A stretch of DNA of 64,000 bases from Euryarchaeota archaeon UBA86. Its GTDB lineage: Archaea; Thermoplasmatota; Poseidoniia; Poseidoniales; Thalassarchaeaceae. Both the position numbers and the translations under genes were made by a program. Every line of letters begins with the position of its first letter. The first letter of the stretch is position 1. The DNA is taken from contig DAQX01000023.1 in assembly GCA_002503055.1 (NCBI GenBank), positions 20,495 to 84,494 on the forward strand, given 5' to 3'. This document shows positions 34,201 to 43,238 of this stretch, one piece after another. The notes below the pieces were generated by a model. That model was not told the origin of the DNA. It saw only the letters and a list, made by a program, of their open reading frames with translations, and searched no databases.

Positions 34201-36153
34201 TCACACATCCAGTGCCGTAACCTTCGAAGCATTAGTCTCTATGAATGAACGCCTGTCAGGAACGTCCTCGCCCATGAGTATGCTGAACAGTGAATCAGCT
34301 TCCTCAGCATCTTTGATTTCAACCTTCAGCATAACCCTGGCTTCGGGGTCCATTGTAGTCTCCCAGAGCTGATCGGGATTCATTTCTCCGAGGCCCTTGT
34401 ACCTCTGAACATCTATCTTGGATGTAGGGGATTCTTTCTGCATTCTCTTAATTGTGGCATCTCGCTCTTTCTCACTGTGGACCCATTCGACATGCTTCCC
34501 CCTGGAGATGGAGAATAGTGGGGGCGCGGCAATATACACATTTCCATTCATAATGGCACGCCTCATAAAGCGCCACATGAAGGTCAGAATCAATGTTCTG
34601 ATGTGTGCCCCATCGACATCAGCGTCTGTCATGATGATGATTTTGCCATATCTCAACTTCTCGGGATCAAAGGCCCCCTCTGCCTCTTCTTCATTGCCAA
34701 CCCCTGCTCCAAGAGCCCTGATCATCCTCTGAATTTGCTCGTTCGAGAAAACCTTGGTGAGGTTTCTTTGCTGCCTCTCCACATTCAGAATTTTACCTCT
34801 GAGCGGGAGTATTGCTTGCGTTCTTCTGTCTCTGGCGTTTTTCGCAGACCCGCCCGCACTTTCTCCCTCGACTATGTATATCTCACATTCAGCGGGGTCT
34901 CTCGACTGGCAATCTGCAAGCTGTCCCGGTAGTCCACCGCCTTCCAGTACGCCCTTTCGTCTAGTCAAATCACGTGCCTTCCTTGCAGCCTCCCTGGCCC
35001 TGCTGGCCAGAAGGGCCTTTTCGACGATCTGCTTTGCAACGGAGGGATTCTCTTCGAAGAACTCGCCCAATTTGTCATTCACGATCTGCTCAACTATCCC
35101 GGCCACCTCGCTAGTGACCAATTTTGCTTTGGTCTGCGCATTGAATGATGGATCCGGATGCTTGATCGAAATGACAGCAGAAATACCCTCTCTGACATCA
35201 TCTCCAGACAGTCCTTTCACATTTTTGAGCAGGTTTTTCGACTGCGCATATCCATTCACTGTTCGCGTCAGCGAGCTCTTCAGGCCAGAAAGATGAGTCC
35301 CCCCGTCCGTATTGTGAATTATATTGGTGAAGCAATGTATTGACTCCGAGTAAGCATCAGTCCACTGCATTGCAACCTCCACGTGAACCTCACCCTTGTC
35401 TCCCTGCTTGCTGCCAAGTACATGCAACACATCTTCGTGAACCACTTCCTTGTTCTTGTTCATGGATTCTACATACTCCCTCAGGCCCCCATCGTACTTA
35501 TGCTCGATTTCCACAGCAGACTCGCCTCTGAGATCTCTGGCGATAATCTGAAGTCCTGCATTCAGGAATGCCGTTCTCCTGAGCCTGGTATTAATCTGCT
35601 CGAAGTCAAACTCTATGATGTCGCTGAATACTTCTTCCAAATCAGGCTTAAACGAGATTATGGTCCCAGTCCTATCTGAGCTTCCTATCGACTTTAGCTT
35701 GCCCTGGGGGACTCCTTTGTTGTAGGTCTGTTGCCATTCCTTGCCTTCTCTATGAATGGTCATAATCAGAGATTCTGAAACTGCGTTTACGGCACTCACG
35801 CCTACTCCATGTAGGCCACCGGCCACTTTGTAGGCCTCATTGTCGAACTTCCCGCCTGCATGCAACTTGGTCATGATGACCTCAGCAGCGCTAACTCCCT
35901 CCTCGTGCTTACTGACGGGAATCCCCCTCCCGTGATCAGTAACCGTAATTGATCCATCTGGGTTTAGGTCAACTTCGACCGTTGGATTGTGACCCGCAAG
36001 GTGCTCATCGACAGCATTGTCGACCACTTCCCATATGCAGTGATGCAGAGCAGAACCGTCATGAGGATCTCCCAGATACATGCCAGGTCGCTTTCTGACG
36101 GCCTCTAGGCCCTCTAGCACCTGAATGCTATCTGCATCATAGTCGTCTACCAT
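34201..36153 (-). CDS. gyrB: DNA gyrase subunit B
   Basis: A 650-residue gyrase B. The GHKL ATPase shows RKRPGMYLGD, EVVDNAVDEHLAGH, DHGRGIPV and GLHGVGVSAVNA; the toprim part shows YIVEGESAGGSAKNARDR and IIMTDADVDGAHIRTLILTF with the metal-binding acids, and the C-terminus has QRYKGLGEMNPDQLWETTM. The ATG at 36153 is preferred to the TTG one codon earlier. A CCTATAGG box inside a perfect inverted repeat is centred about 27 bp upstream, predicting a leaderless transcript whose promoter could be controlled at the TATA box. Confidence 0.97.
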   Translation of the reverse strand: MVDDYDADSIQVLEGLEAVRKRPGMYLGDPHDGSALHHCIWEVVDNAVDEHLAGHNPTVEVDLNPDGSITVTDHGRGIPVSKHEEGVSAAEVIMTKLHAGGKFDNEAYKVAGGLHGVGVSAVNAVSESLIMTIHREGKEWQQTYNKGVPQGKLKSIGSSDRTGTIISFKPDLEEVFSDIIEFDFEQINTRLRRTAFLNAGLQIIARDLRGESAVEIEHKYDGGLREYVESMNKNKEVVHEDVLHVLGSKQGDKGEVHVEVAMQWTDAYSESIHCFTNIIHNTDGGTHLSGLKSSLTRTVNGYAQSKNLLKNVKGLSGDDVREGISAVISIKHPDPSFNAQTKAKLVTSEVAGIVEQIVNDKLGEFFEENPSVAKQIVEKALLASRAREAARKARDLTRRKGVLEGGGLPGQLADCQSRDPAECEIYIVEGESAGGSAKNARDRRTQAILPLRGKILNVERQQRNLTKVFSNEQIQRMIRALGAGVGNEEEAEGAFDPEKLRYGKIIIMTDADVDGAHIRTLILTFMWRFMRRAIMNGNVYIAAPPLFSISRGKHVEWVHSEKERDATIKRMQKESPTSKIDVQRYKGLGEMNPDQLWETTMDPEARVMLKVEIKDAEEADSLFSILMGEDVPDRRSFIETNASKVTALDV

Positions 36154-36167
36154 CAAATCACAATTCC

Positions 36168-36192
36168 TGAGGGTTCCTATAGGGAACCCTCA
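36168..36192 (-). promoter_or_regulatory. Perfect inverted repeat around the gyrB TATA box
   Basis: TGAGGGTTCC-TATAG-GGAACCCTCA: 10-bp perfect arms around a 5-nt centre, which on the gyrB strand reads CTATAGG. Its centre is 27 bp from the gyrB ATG, so the palindrome covers the likely TATA box. A dimeric repressor binding here would block TBP; a cruciform sensitive to supercoiling is another possibility. Confidence 0.55.
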
Positions 36193-36269
36193 TCAACATT
36201 CTAATCCGTACGCTGGAGGTTATTCAATCCTACTCTAAATCACGATAAAATAATGTATTTTTACCGTTT

Positions 36270-36291
36270 TTTCCATTGTTAACAATGGAAA
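36270..36291. promoter_or_regulatory. 22-bp perfect palindrome at the aroD start
   Basis: A symmetric sequence with no mismatch, core CCATTGTTAACAATGG (36273-36288) extended by TTT/AAA on the two sides. It follows AT-rich TATA-like DNA (36244-36263) and overlaps the probable aroD transcription start and the ATG at 36285. Likely operator. Confidence 0.58.
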
Positions 36292-37148
36292 CAATATCTC
36301 TCGACACGATTATACCAAATCGCAAGATGGGGCGCCTAATGTCCCGTCCGCTGGTATGTGTAACTCTCAGAGGCTACACTGTCGACGACGTCCTCAAGGA
36401 TGCCGCTGTCGCCACTGCTGCAGGTGCGGATCTAGTTGAGGTCAGGCTTGATTTGCTTTGGGCCAGGGAACAGGATAGGGATGCCACTGCTAGCGGTGCC
36501 GATGCAGACTCTAATGACTCTAGGGGGCCGAAGTACGAGCCGCCTGAGATCATTTCTCAGCCTCTGGAATCGGTCGACATAGATGCGGCCCTAGCATCCC
36601 TGAAGCAGGGAATTGACCTCCCAGTAGTGCTGACTTGTAGGCCGGAGCGCCAAGGAGGACACTACCCTGGAGAAGAGGCAGAACGTATCGAAGTACTATC
36701 CAGTGCAATATCTAGTGGTGTTAGCTGGATTGATTTGGAAGTAGATATCGTGGCCGAATCACGAAAGTCACTGATTGAGGCCACCAAAGGTAAGACCAAA
36801 ATAATCGCTTCTTTGCATTCAGTTGAGAACCCTCCTTCTGCTTCGGAAATCATTCAAGATGTCGAAGACTCCTCAGATATGGGGGATATTGTCAAACTCT
36901 GCTACAATACATCCGGAAGAGCCGACGGGCTGAGGTTGTTCGAAGCTTCTTGGGACTTGAAGGAGACAGAATATGACTACGCAATTATGGGTTCAGGATG
37001 GGGCGGAGACTGGACCAGAATCCATGCTCCAATATTGGGACAGGCCCTAGTATACGCCACCATGGAGAAGGGATTCCACCTATCCAGAATGGGCAGAATA
37101 AATGCCTCCGATCTACAGATGGCTTGGAAACTATTGGAATACGAGTAA
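36285..37148 (+). CDS. aroD: 3-dehydroquinate dehydratase, type I
   Basis: About 287 residues. The type I (Schiff base) enzyme dehydrates 3-dehydroquinate in the shikimate pathway. Visible motifs: PLVCVTLRGYT, AAGADLVEVRLDLL, VVLTCRPERQGGHYPGEEAERI, SWIDLEVDI, KTKIIASLHSVENPPS (with the catalytic His) and GDIVKLCYNT (with the Schiff-base Lys). The start is uncertain: ATG 36285 fits the TATA spacing, whereas ATG 36327 or 36339 (MSRPLVCVTL) gives the usual protein start. An unusual charged insert (about DRDATASGADADSNDSRG) sits after the first Glu-Arg motif. Confidence 0.9.
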   Translation: METISLDTIIPNRKMGRLMSRPLVCVTLRGYTVDDVLKDAAVATAAGADLVEVRLDLLWAREQDRDATASGADADSNDSRGPKYEPPEIISQPLESVDIDAALASLKQGIDLPVVLTCRPERQGGHYPGEEAERIEVLSSAISSGVSWIDLEVDIVAESRKSLIEATKGKTKIIASLHSVENPPSASEIIQDVEDSSDMGDIVKLCYNTSGRADGLRLFEASWDLKETEYDYAIMGSGWGGDWTRIHAPILGQALVYATMEKGFHLSRMGRINASDLQMAWKLLEYE

Positions 37149-38057
37149 TCAATCGTCTCCGGACCTCTGATCACTCTCATCGTCGAGATATGGCATCTGC
37201 CTAGAATCTTCATTTTCTGAAAGTCCCATCTTCATGTATCTACTATGGATAATCAGGGGCCCGATAATGCAAGCTATAGGCAAGGCCGAAATCAGAATGT
37301 AGGCAATAAAATTAGGAAGAGTAGTTCTCTCTTCTACATCGACCAGTACTTCGACATTCATGACCCCTCCAGAGGCTCCTCTATCAGAAAATCTCTCATT
37401 ATCCCAGCCGTCGACTACCAAGAAATACTGAGTTTCACCTGAGCCGAACAAACCAACCGACGACCAAGCAGAACCGGTCGAGTCTATTGCGACTGAGAAA
37501 ACTTGTTCTGAAACTCCTTCATATGCATGCACATCCCTGTAAGGTAACCAAACCAAAGTGTCTCGCCATTCTACAGGAATCTCTCGCACCATCTCCTCAA
37601 GATCGTCCCATTCTCTGTTTTCATAACTGATTGAGTACCTGTCCCAGTTTATGTCATTCATCAGATAAACATCCCCAATGGCCCCCATCTCGGGCTCATC
37701 AGATGGATCCGGACTCATGGTTATACAGAATGTGTATTGGTACCCAGGAATAAGCTCCATTCTTACTGCGTTTGCACTATCGTTGGAAATAATCATGTCG
37801 ACACTAAAGTCGCTTCTGAGAGGCCTGAGGTCATCCCTGTCGCCCCCAAAACCCCAATCTCCCCACCAACCATCGTCTTCCAAAGAATGCTCTTCGTAGT
37901 ACTGATTCATTCCTGGAGGGTTACTGGCAGGGACATCACAAGAGCCAGCAGCAGAAACAGTTGGAGTTGCGATCACAGCCACAAGAACGGCAAGCATCGG
38001 CATGAGCAGTGAGGCGTTCAATGCGATTGCTATGCGCGCTTTACGCCTGTGAATCAA
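37149..38057 (-). CDS. Exported protein with C-terminal membrane anchor, unknown function
   Basis: A 302-residue protein not recognised as a family member. It has a basic start (RRKAR), a hydrophobic signal segment (about 10-36, ending TVSA), an Asp/Trp-rich outer domain of about 210 residues that looks beta-rich, one membrane helix (about 248-270, FIAYILISALPIACIIGPLII) and a short acidic cytoplasmic tail. It starts with TTG at 38057, two bases after the stop of the PKD metalloprotease gene, so the two are surely cotranscribed and may act together at the cell surface. The layout resembles pre-peptidase-C-like outer domains, but similarity is too weak to claim. Confidence 0.68.
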   Translation of the reverse strand: MIHRRKARIAIALNASLLMPMLAVLVAVIATPTVSAAGSCDVPASNPPGMNQYYEEHSLEDDGWWGDWGFGGDRDDLRPLRSDFSVDMIISNDSANAVRMELIPGYQYTFCITMSPDPSDEPEMGAIGDVYLMNDINWDRYSISYENREWDDLEEMVREIPVEWRDTLVWLPYRDVHAYEGVSEQVFSVAIDSTGSAWSSVGLFGSGETQYFLVVDGWDNERFSDRGASGGVMNVEVLVDVEERTTLPNFIAYILISALPIACIIGPLIIHSRYMKMGLSENEDSRQMPYLDDESDQRSGDD

Positions 38058-38059
38058 CC

Positions 38060-41000
38060 TCAGCGCCTCCTCGTCCGAATCGGTCGGACATATCCTGACT
38101 CCTTGTTTCTTCGCTCTTCTACTGTCAGATACTTTGGTTGCGGAGGAGGGCGGTGTTGATCCATGCCAGGAAGTCCACCTTCTACTTCTACCTCGGCGAC
38201 ATCATAGTTCTCTAGCATGTCCTCTGCATCCATCTCTTCCTCATCCTTTTCCCGCATAATCAACCATCCCAGAATCAGGACAGCCGCAATGAGGGCCAAC
38301 AAGAGTGCACTCTGTGAATTCGGAATCAAATCCTTCCAAGTCAAATCTGAGAGAGACTTAGGAAGATCGTCTTCCTGAATTGAGAGCACAGTGATTACAT
38401 ATTCTTCTGTAGTGCAAACGCCCACTCCGTCACATACTTCCATCAGGATTCTGATTTCTCCCGCTTGATTCCATGTTTGATTCCCCCAAAGCCAGTCGTT
38501 ACGAGTATCTCCATCCAAGTCAGAATCCTGCAGAGCATTCAGATCCCACCTCACAGTTAGTGGGCCCGTTAGCGGCCTGTCTCTGTCGTTAGAAGAATCT
38601 CCATCTCCGTCACTATCGTCTGTGTTATCCAAATCCATCCAAGCCTGAATACCGTCAATAAGGTCGCCATCGATCGCACTGGAATTCAGAAATACAGGAT
38701 CCCCAATTGTGACATAGTCAGCCGAAATTGGATCATCAGTCAGGATAACCGGGGCCCTTGAGACATATACTGTCATACTTGTTGAATTGGTCTCACCGCC
38801 TTCGAATCCGTCAACAACAGTCAGTGTCACAGTATAGGTCCCAGGGAGTTCGAAAGAATGCCAAACTACGGGCCCATATTCTGTGGAACTGGCATCTCCG
38901 AAGTCCCAAATCCAAGAAACAATACCATTCCATTCCGAAGACTCTTGGTCAGTAGAGGCCCTACCGACGAACTCCGGATCGGCATCATAACTGCTAGAGC
39001 CATCGAATCGAATCGGATCTCCGGCAGAAACGAAAGCATCACCCTCTGCTGTCTGAGGGACCATCCATACGACACCATCTTGGTTTTGGGGGATTCCACT
39101 CAATACAGTGCCATTGATTCCCGGACAACTGAAATCCAAATCAGGTACAGGCAAGGGGTTGGCGATATTAATTGAGTAAGTCTTGGTTGCGGATACCAGC
39201 CCTCTGTCATCAATCACAGTAAGGCTCACAGTGAAGAGTCCAGGCTGTAGGAAGGTATGGCTGACAGAGGAGACATTGTAAATCTGCTCGTCCATATCGG
39301 ATATTTCCCAAATGGTCTGTAGTAGAGCAGTGTCTCCATCAGGGTCGAACGACTGGCTGATAAATGTGTATTGGGTGTCTATTGTTCCATCAGCAGGCCG
39401 TGAGAATACAGCTACTGGTCGTTGGTTGAATACTTGAACTACGAGTAGTGCAGTAGATGAGTTCCCATCATCGTCAGTAACCTCCAAAGTCACATTTTTC
39501 AGGCCTGGTTCCAACCACCCTACGACTGGATTCTGCAATATCGATTCTGTAGCAGAGAAGTCGGAAGTCAAAGTCATTCCAGAACCACCCATATTGACTC
39601 CTCCTTCGAAGAACCAGTTGTACTCTACAATCATTCCATCCGAGTCCTCAAAGATTGTAGGCATCACCAGAGGAGTCAAGGTACTGGTCTGTAGAGGGTC
39701 ATCGAAGATTTGCTCGGGTAGCCGATTTAGTACCTTGATGTAAATCGAATGCTCGACTTGGTGAATTCCATCGTCTACAGTCAGAGTTAGTGTGTAGATA
39801 ATCCCGTCTGCACTCCCGTCGACCCACGAATGTCCAGCTTCCACCATTCCCTTTGCCGATTCGATGTCTCCATCTCCCCAGTCCCATGTGAAAACCAATT
39901 CCTCCAGAGGTACATTGTCTGTCGTACCTCTTGCAGAGAATTGGACTCTCTGGTCCGTAAGTAGAATCAGTTCATCACTAATCACAACCCCGTCTACAGA
40001 AATTTCAGGAACAGGGTCAGAGATGTCACTAACTGTGATGTTCCAACTCTGAGACTCGGAGTAGTAACCGCCTTGATCTTGAACGATTAGTACGACCTCA
40101 TATTCTCCTGCGTTGAGGTATGGGTGAGTCGGATTCTTCAGACTGGACGAGTTGTTATCTCCCAAATCCCAAACATATCCAACGGGCGTATCATTGTGAC
40201 TGAATGTTCCGTTCAATTGTCCGAATCCCCATGAATCATATCCGGAACCGAACATATCTACGGGAAGCCAAGTCTGAGTAATCGAAGTTGATACTGACCC
40301 AGATGCTATTGGCTCCATATTCGCAAGAGATAGGGGCAGTGTAAACGCTTGGTCGACTAGTTGCCCAGTGACATCGCGTATCTCCACCCCGAATGTCCAG
40401 TCTCCGGTCTCAGGAGGTGTAAACCATACGCTGTTGGGGGACGGGATACTATTTCCTGCTGTTACATCGAAGATAACCGTGTCAGCCAGGGTGTTGTTCA
40501 CATAAGCCTCGACAGTAACTTCTAGTATCTCAAAGAAAGCATTTGACTGTACTTCGAGATCAACTTGCACACTGTCATCAAGTCCGTTCTCATCACGATC
40601 GAACGGAGTAATGGTATCGATGTAAACTTCAGCCGGATCAGTAATTAAGCCCGCGTAGACCGTGGCCGATGCGGTTGGATAAGAGCCAGTTGTAATTCCA
40701 CAAGTAGCATAGTTGTAATCGCAGTCGCTGACCATAGATTCGTACCAAGTCAGTAGCCATACTTCGTCACTTGAGTTTCCAAATCCGTGTACTAGGCCCG
40801 TGGCTGCACCAGTCCCCGAATCCACTCTCATATTGGTCATGGTCCATGTTCCAGTGACAGAATCACGAGCCATTATTACTCCTTCAAATCCAAATTGAGT
40901 AGGCTGAACCATCAAATTGAGTGGAGCTCCTGAGCCCTGTGTGAACTTGTAGGCCCTCATTCCCCAGCCTTCGAAACTCTGACTAGAGCTATTCCAATCA

Positions 41001-42166
41001 TTCACCCACTGGTCATTATAACCACTCATCTGAGCCTTGCAAATGTAAGCGGCAATGCAACCCGAGGTCAAATCTAGGTTTGAGAACCCGAATGCACCTT
41101 GCGCACTGTCGAGTGCAACTGCAATACTGAAATTAGCGAAAATCTCACTCATGGTTGTGCCAATCGGAGTTGATCCAGGCTCAGGATTCTGGGCTAGGTT
41201 CTCAATCGAAGCGCCGCCTGTGGTTGTATCTGCTACCAATCTCTGGATGGCAATTCCTCCTCCCAGTTTATCGGCCAAGTACATCATGAACATGAATCCG
41301 GCCCCGTAGTCAGCTATCCTGCCGTTCCACCATCTCACACTGAGGCTACTATCCTGAGACCAAGCATTGGCATGACCAGTCAGGGTGCTGGTTACTCCGA
41401 AGCACAGGTATGCTGCCATATCCGCTGCGCCCTCATCAATCCAAAGGTACTCGTAAGGATCTCTTGCATTGTGCAGTAGATGCTCAAACTCATGAGCTAG
41501 GATTGTGTTCCTCCAACTTAGATCATCAACATCGATGAACACTGATTCTCTAACGGATGACAGTCCGGGCGAGAAGTATCCTCCAACCCCTCCTCCTCCA
41601 TCTACTGCGATGAAGACCAACTCAATCTGACAGTTGTTGTCAATATCTGGAGGGGTGCCGAAGTAGGTGGTAACTGTTGGAAATATCGTTGATTCCCATG
41701 TCGAAGCAATATCATTGAGAGTAGTTGATGAGATAATTTGCCCGTTCTCAACTAGAATCACAGAGTTGGCAGAAATCTTCTGAGCAGTCACTCCAACTGT
41801 GCCGCTAGCGGTAGAGATGTTTCCTGTATCTCCTTGGCTCCAAGCGTTAGCACACGAACGTACACTAGACTTCGCGCTGAGATAACCGGGAGAGAACGGC
41901 ATCACCAGTCCCGGATAGCCCGCATCCCTCCATTCCATCTTTAGGTGGCCAGTGGCCGAGAATACTGGTTCAGAATCGTTTGTGAACATGTACCGCTTGC
42001 CCTCAATAGAGGGAGTAAAGTCGGATAAATCGCCAGACATGACCGTAGGATCAATATCTTCCTGGCCGGATTCGGCCAACGCCAAAGGAGAGATACTGGC
42101 CATGACCATGCACAGTACCAAAAATACCGAAACTCTCCGGGACATGTTGCCAAAGCCTGAATTCAT
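38060..42166 (-). CDS. Surface metalloprotease with multiple PKD domains and C-terminal anchor
   Basis: About 1368 residues from the ATG at 42166. Signal peptide (MSRRVSVFLVLCMVMASISPLALA). The N-terminal third holds a zinc peptidase site HEFEHLLH (about 225) with a third ligand in WIDEGAADMAAY, the arrangement of gluzincins such as M30 hyicolysin-like enzymes. A linker with beta domains follows, then about six PKD-type Ig-like modules from ~660 to ~1240; clear ones contain YVWDLGDNNSS, FTWDWGDGDIES and IWDFGDASSTEYGP. One membrane helix (about 1285-1305) and a short tail with an acidic stretch and basic end (IRTRRR) complete it. Likely degrades protein at the cell surface. A GTG three codons upstream is possible. 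Confidence 0.83.
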   Translation of the reverse strand: MNSGFGNMSRRVSVFLVLCMVMASISPLALAESGQEDIDPTVMSGDLSDFTPSIEGKRYMFTNDSEPVFSATGHLKMEWRDAGYPGLVMPFSPGYLSAKSSVRSCANAWSQGDTGNISTASGTVGVTAQKISANSVILVENGQIISSTTLNDIASTWESTIFPTVTTYFGTPPDIDNNCQIELVFIAVDGGGGVGGYFSPGLSSVRESVFIDVDDLSWRNTILAHEFEHLLHNARDPYEYLWIDEGAADMAAYLCFGVTSTLTGHANAWSQDSSLSVRWWNGRIADYGAGFMFMMYLADKLGGGIAIQRLVADTTTGGASIENLAQNPEPGSTPIGTTMSEIFANFSIAVALDSAQGAFGFSNLDLTSGCIAAYICKAQMSGYNDQWVNDWNSSSQSFEGWGMRAYKFTQGSGAPLNLMVQPTQFGFEGVIMARDSVTGTWTMTNMRVDSGTGAATGLVHGFGNSSDEVWLLTWYESMVSDCDYNYATCGITTGSYPTASATVYAGLITDPAEVYIDTITPFDRDENGLDDSVQVDLEVQSNAFFEILEVTVEAYVNNTLADTVIFDVTAGNSIPSPNSVWFTPPETGDWTFGVEIRDVTGQLVDQAFTLPLSLANMEPIASGSVSTSITQTWLPVDMFGSGYDSWGFGQLNGTFSHNDTPVGYVWDLGDNNSSSLKNPTHPYLNAGEYEVVLIVQDQGGYYSESQSWNITVSDISDPVPEISVDGVVISDELILLTDQRVQFSARGTTDNVPLEELVFTWDWGDGDIESAKGMVEAGHSWVDGSADGIIYTLTLTVDDGIHQVEHSIYIKVLNRLPEQIFDDPLQTSTLTPLVMPTIFEDSDGMIVEYNWFFEGGVNMGGSGMTLTSDFSATESILQNPVVGWLEPGLKNVTLEVTDDDGNSSTALLVVQVFNQRPVAVFSRPADGTIDTQYTFISQSFDPDGDTALLQTIWEISDMDEQIYNVSSVSHTFLQPGLFTVSLTVIDDRGLVSATKTYSINIANPLPVPDLDFSCPGINGTVLSGIPQNQDGVVWMVPQTAEGDAFVSAGDPIRFDGSSSYDADPEFVGRASTDQESSEWNGIVSWIWDFGDASSTEYGPVVWHSFELPGTYTVTLTVVDGFEGGETNSTSMTVYVSRAPVILTDDPISADYVTIGDPVFLNSSAIDGDLIDGIQAWMDLDNTDDSDGDGDSSNDRDRPLTGPLTVRWDLNALQDSDLDGDTRNDWLWGNQTWNQAGEIRILMEVCDGVGVCTTEEYVITVLSIQEDDLPKSLSDLTWKDLIPNSQSALLLALIAAVLILGWLIMREKDEEEMDAEDMLENYDVAEVEVEGGLPGMDQHRPPPQPKYLTVEERRNKESGYVRPIRTRRR

Positions 42167-42210
42167 ACTCAACACTCCGTGTTGTAACCAATCACATTGC
42201 GCTCAAAGAC

Positions 42211-42220
42211 CTATTTTAAC
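42211..42220 (+). promoter_or_regulatory. TATA-like box for the glutaminyl cyclase gene
   Basis: CTATTTTAAC centred about 27 bp before the ATG at 42243, the spacing of a leaderless archaeal transcript. It lies in the 58-76 bp shared with the divergent protease gene. Confidence 0.4.
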
Positions 42221-42242
42221 ATCGATGGAGCATCGTTCGTAC

Positions 42243-43238
42243 ATGGGCCGCGGATTCTCTGACATTAGCCGCCTTTGCGCCCTAATGCTCGGCGCCCTCA
42301 TCATCACTTTCTCATCAACCGCTACTGCTCAGATAACAACAGCTGAGATAACCATAATTTCGACGCATACGCACGACCAATCTGCCTTCACACAGGGTCT
42401 TGAGATGCATAATGACTTCCTCTACGAGAGCACCGGCCTGTATGGGCAATCCAGCCTTAGACAAGTAGATCCGGATAGTGGAGAGGTCCTACGAATTAAG
42501 ATGCTTAACGAATCCTATTTCGGCGAAGGCATTACAATCGTCAATGATAGCATCTATATGCTTACTTGGAAACAAGAAATCGCCCTGATTTTCGATATCG
42601 AATCTTTTGATTTAGTGGCCAATTTAAGTTACTCTGGAGAGGGCTGGGGGTTGTGCTATGATGGCACCCATCTCGTGATGTCAAACGGAAGTTCCGATTT
42701 AACAATCAGAAATCCATCGGACTTTACTATAATTTCTACCATCACTGTAAGCGACGGTGGGTCTGAAGTCGACCTGCTGAATGAACTCGAGTGCGTCGGA
42801 GAAGTCGTTTATGCAAATGTATGGGGCAGCGATCTGATTGTTGCTATCGACAAATCATCAGGAGATGTCTTGTACACTATCGACGCCTCTTCATTATCTC
42901 ACGGCGAGTCGGATGACCCAAATGCTGTCCTAAATGGGATTGCATACATTCCAGACCGTGATGCATTTCTCCTTACTGGAAAGAATTGGAGCTCAATGCA
43001 TTTGGTTTCATTCTCCTATGATGAACAGGTTATCGAGGAAGAACCAGAATCACTGATCATTTCGGTTCTGAGCGTGGTTTGGCCCGTCTTCTTAATCGCT
43101 ATACTAATTGTCTTCCTTAGTTCAATGAGGCTGTTGAGTGCAGTCATTAGATTCCTAATCGTATTATTCACCAAGCGACAACCTGAACAGCCTTCTCAGA
43201 TTAGCGATACATCGTCACAGGGGGCCGAGGAGCAATGA
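42243..43238 (+). CDS. Membrane-anchored glutaminyl-peptide cyclotransferase
   Basis: About 331 residues. A signal segment ends in STATA before Gln. The beta-propeller domain has the glutamine cyclotransferase signature: THDQSAFTQGLEMHNDFLYE, STGLYGQSSLRQVD, ECVGEVVYANVWGSDLIVAID and LNGIAYIPDRDAFLLTGK. Such enzymes convert N-terminal Gln to pyroglutamate. A C-terminal membrane segment (about 270-310) and a short tail follow, so it would act outside the cell while anchored. Start: ATG 42243 fits the TATA spacing; ATG 42225 adds six residues. The next gene overlaps its stop. Confidence 0.86.
   Translation: MGRGFSDISRLCALMLGALIITFSSTATAQITTAEITIISTHTHDQSAFTQGLEMHNDFLYESTGLYGQSSLRQVDPDSGEVLRIKMLNESYFGEGITIVNDSIYMLTWKQEIALIFDIESFDLVANLSYSGEGWGLCYDGTHLVMSNGSSDLTIRNPSDFTIISTITVSDGGSEVDLLNELECVGEVVYANVWGSDLIVAIDKSSGDVLYTIDASSLSHGESDDPNAVLNGIAYIPDRDAFLLTGKNWSSMHLVSFSYDEQVIEEEPESLIISVLSVVWPVFLIAILIVFLSSMRLLSAVIRFLIVLFTKRQPEQPSQISDTSSQGAEEQ

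Noticed and set aside
42170..42184. CAACAC-TCC-GTGTTG inverted repeat before the PKD protease as an operator
   Set aside because: Arms are only 6 bp and the position is inside the likely leader; too weak to separate from chance.
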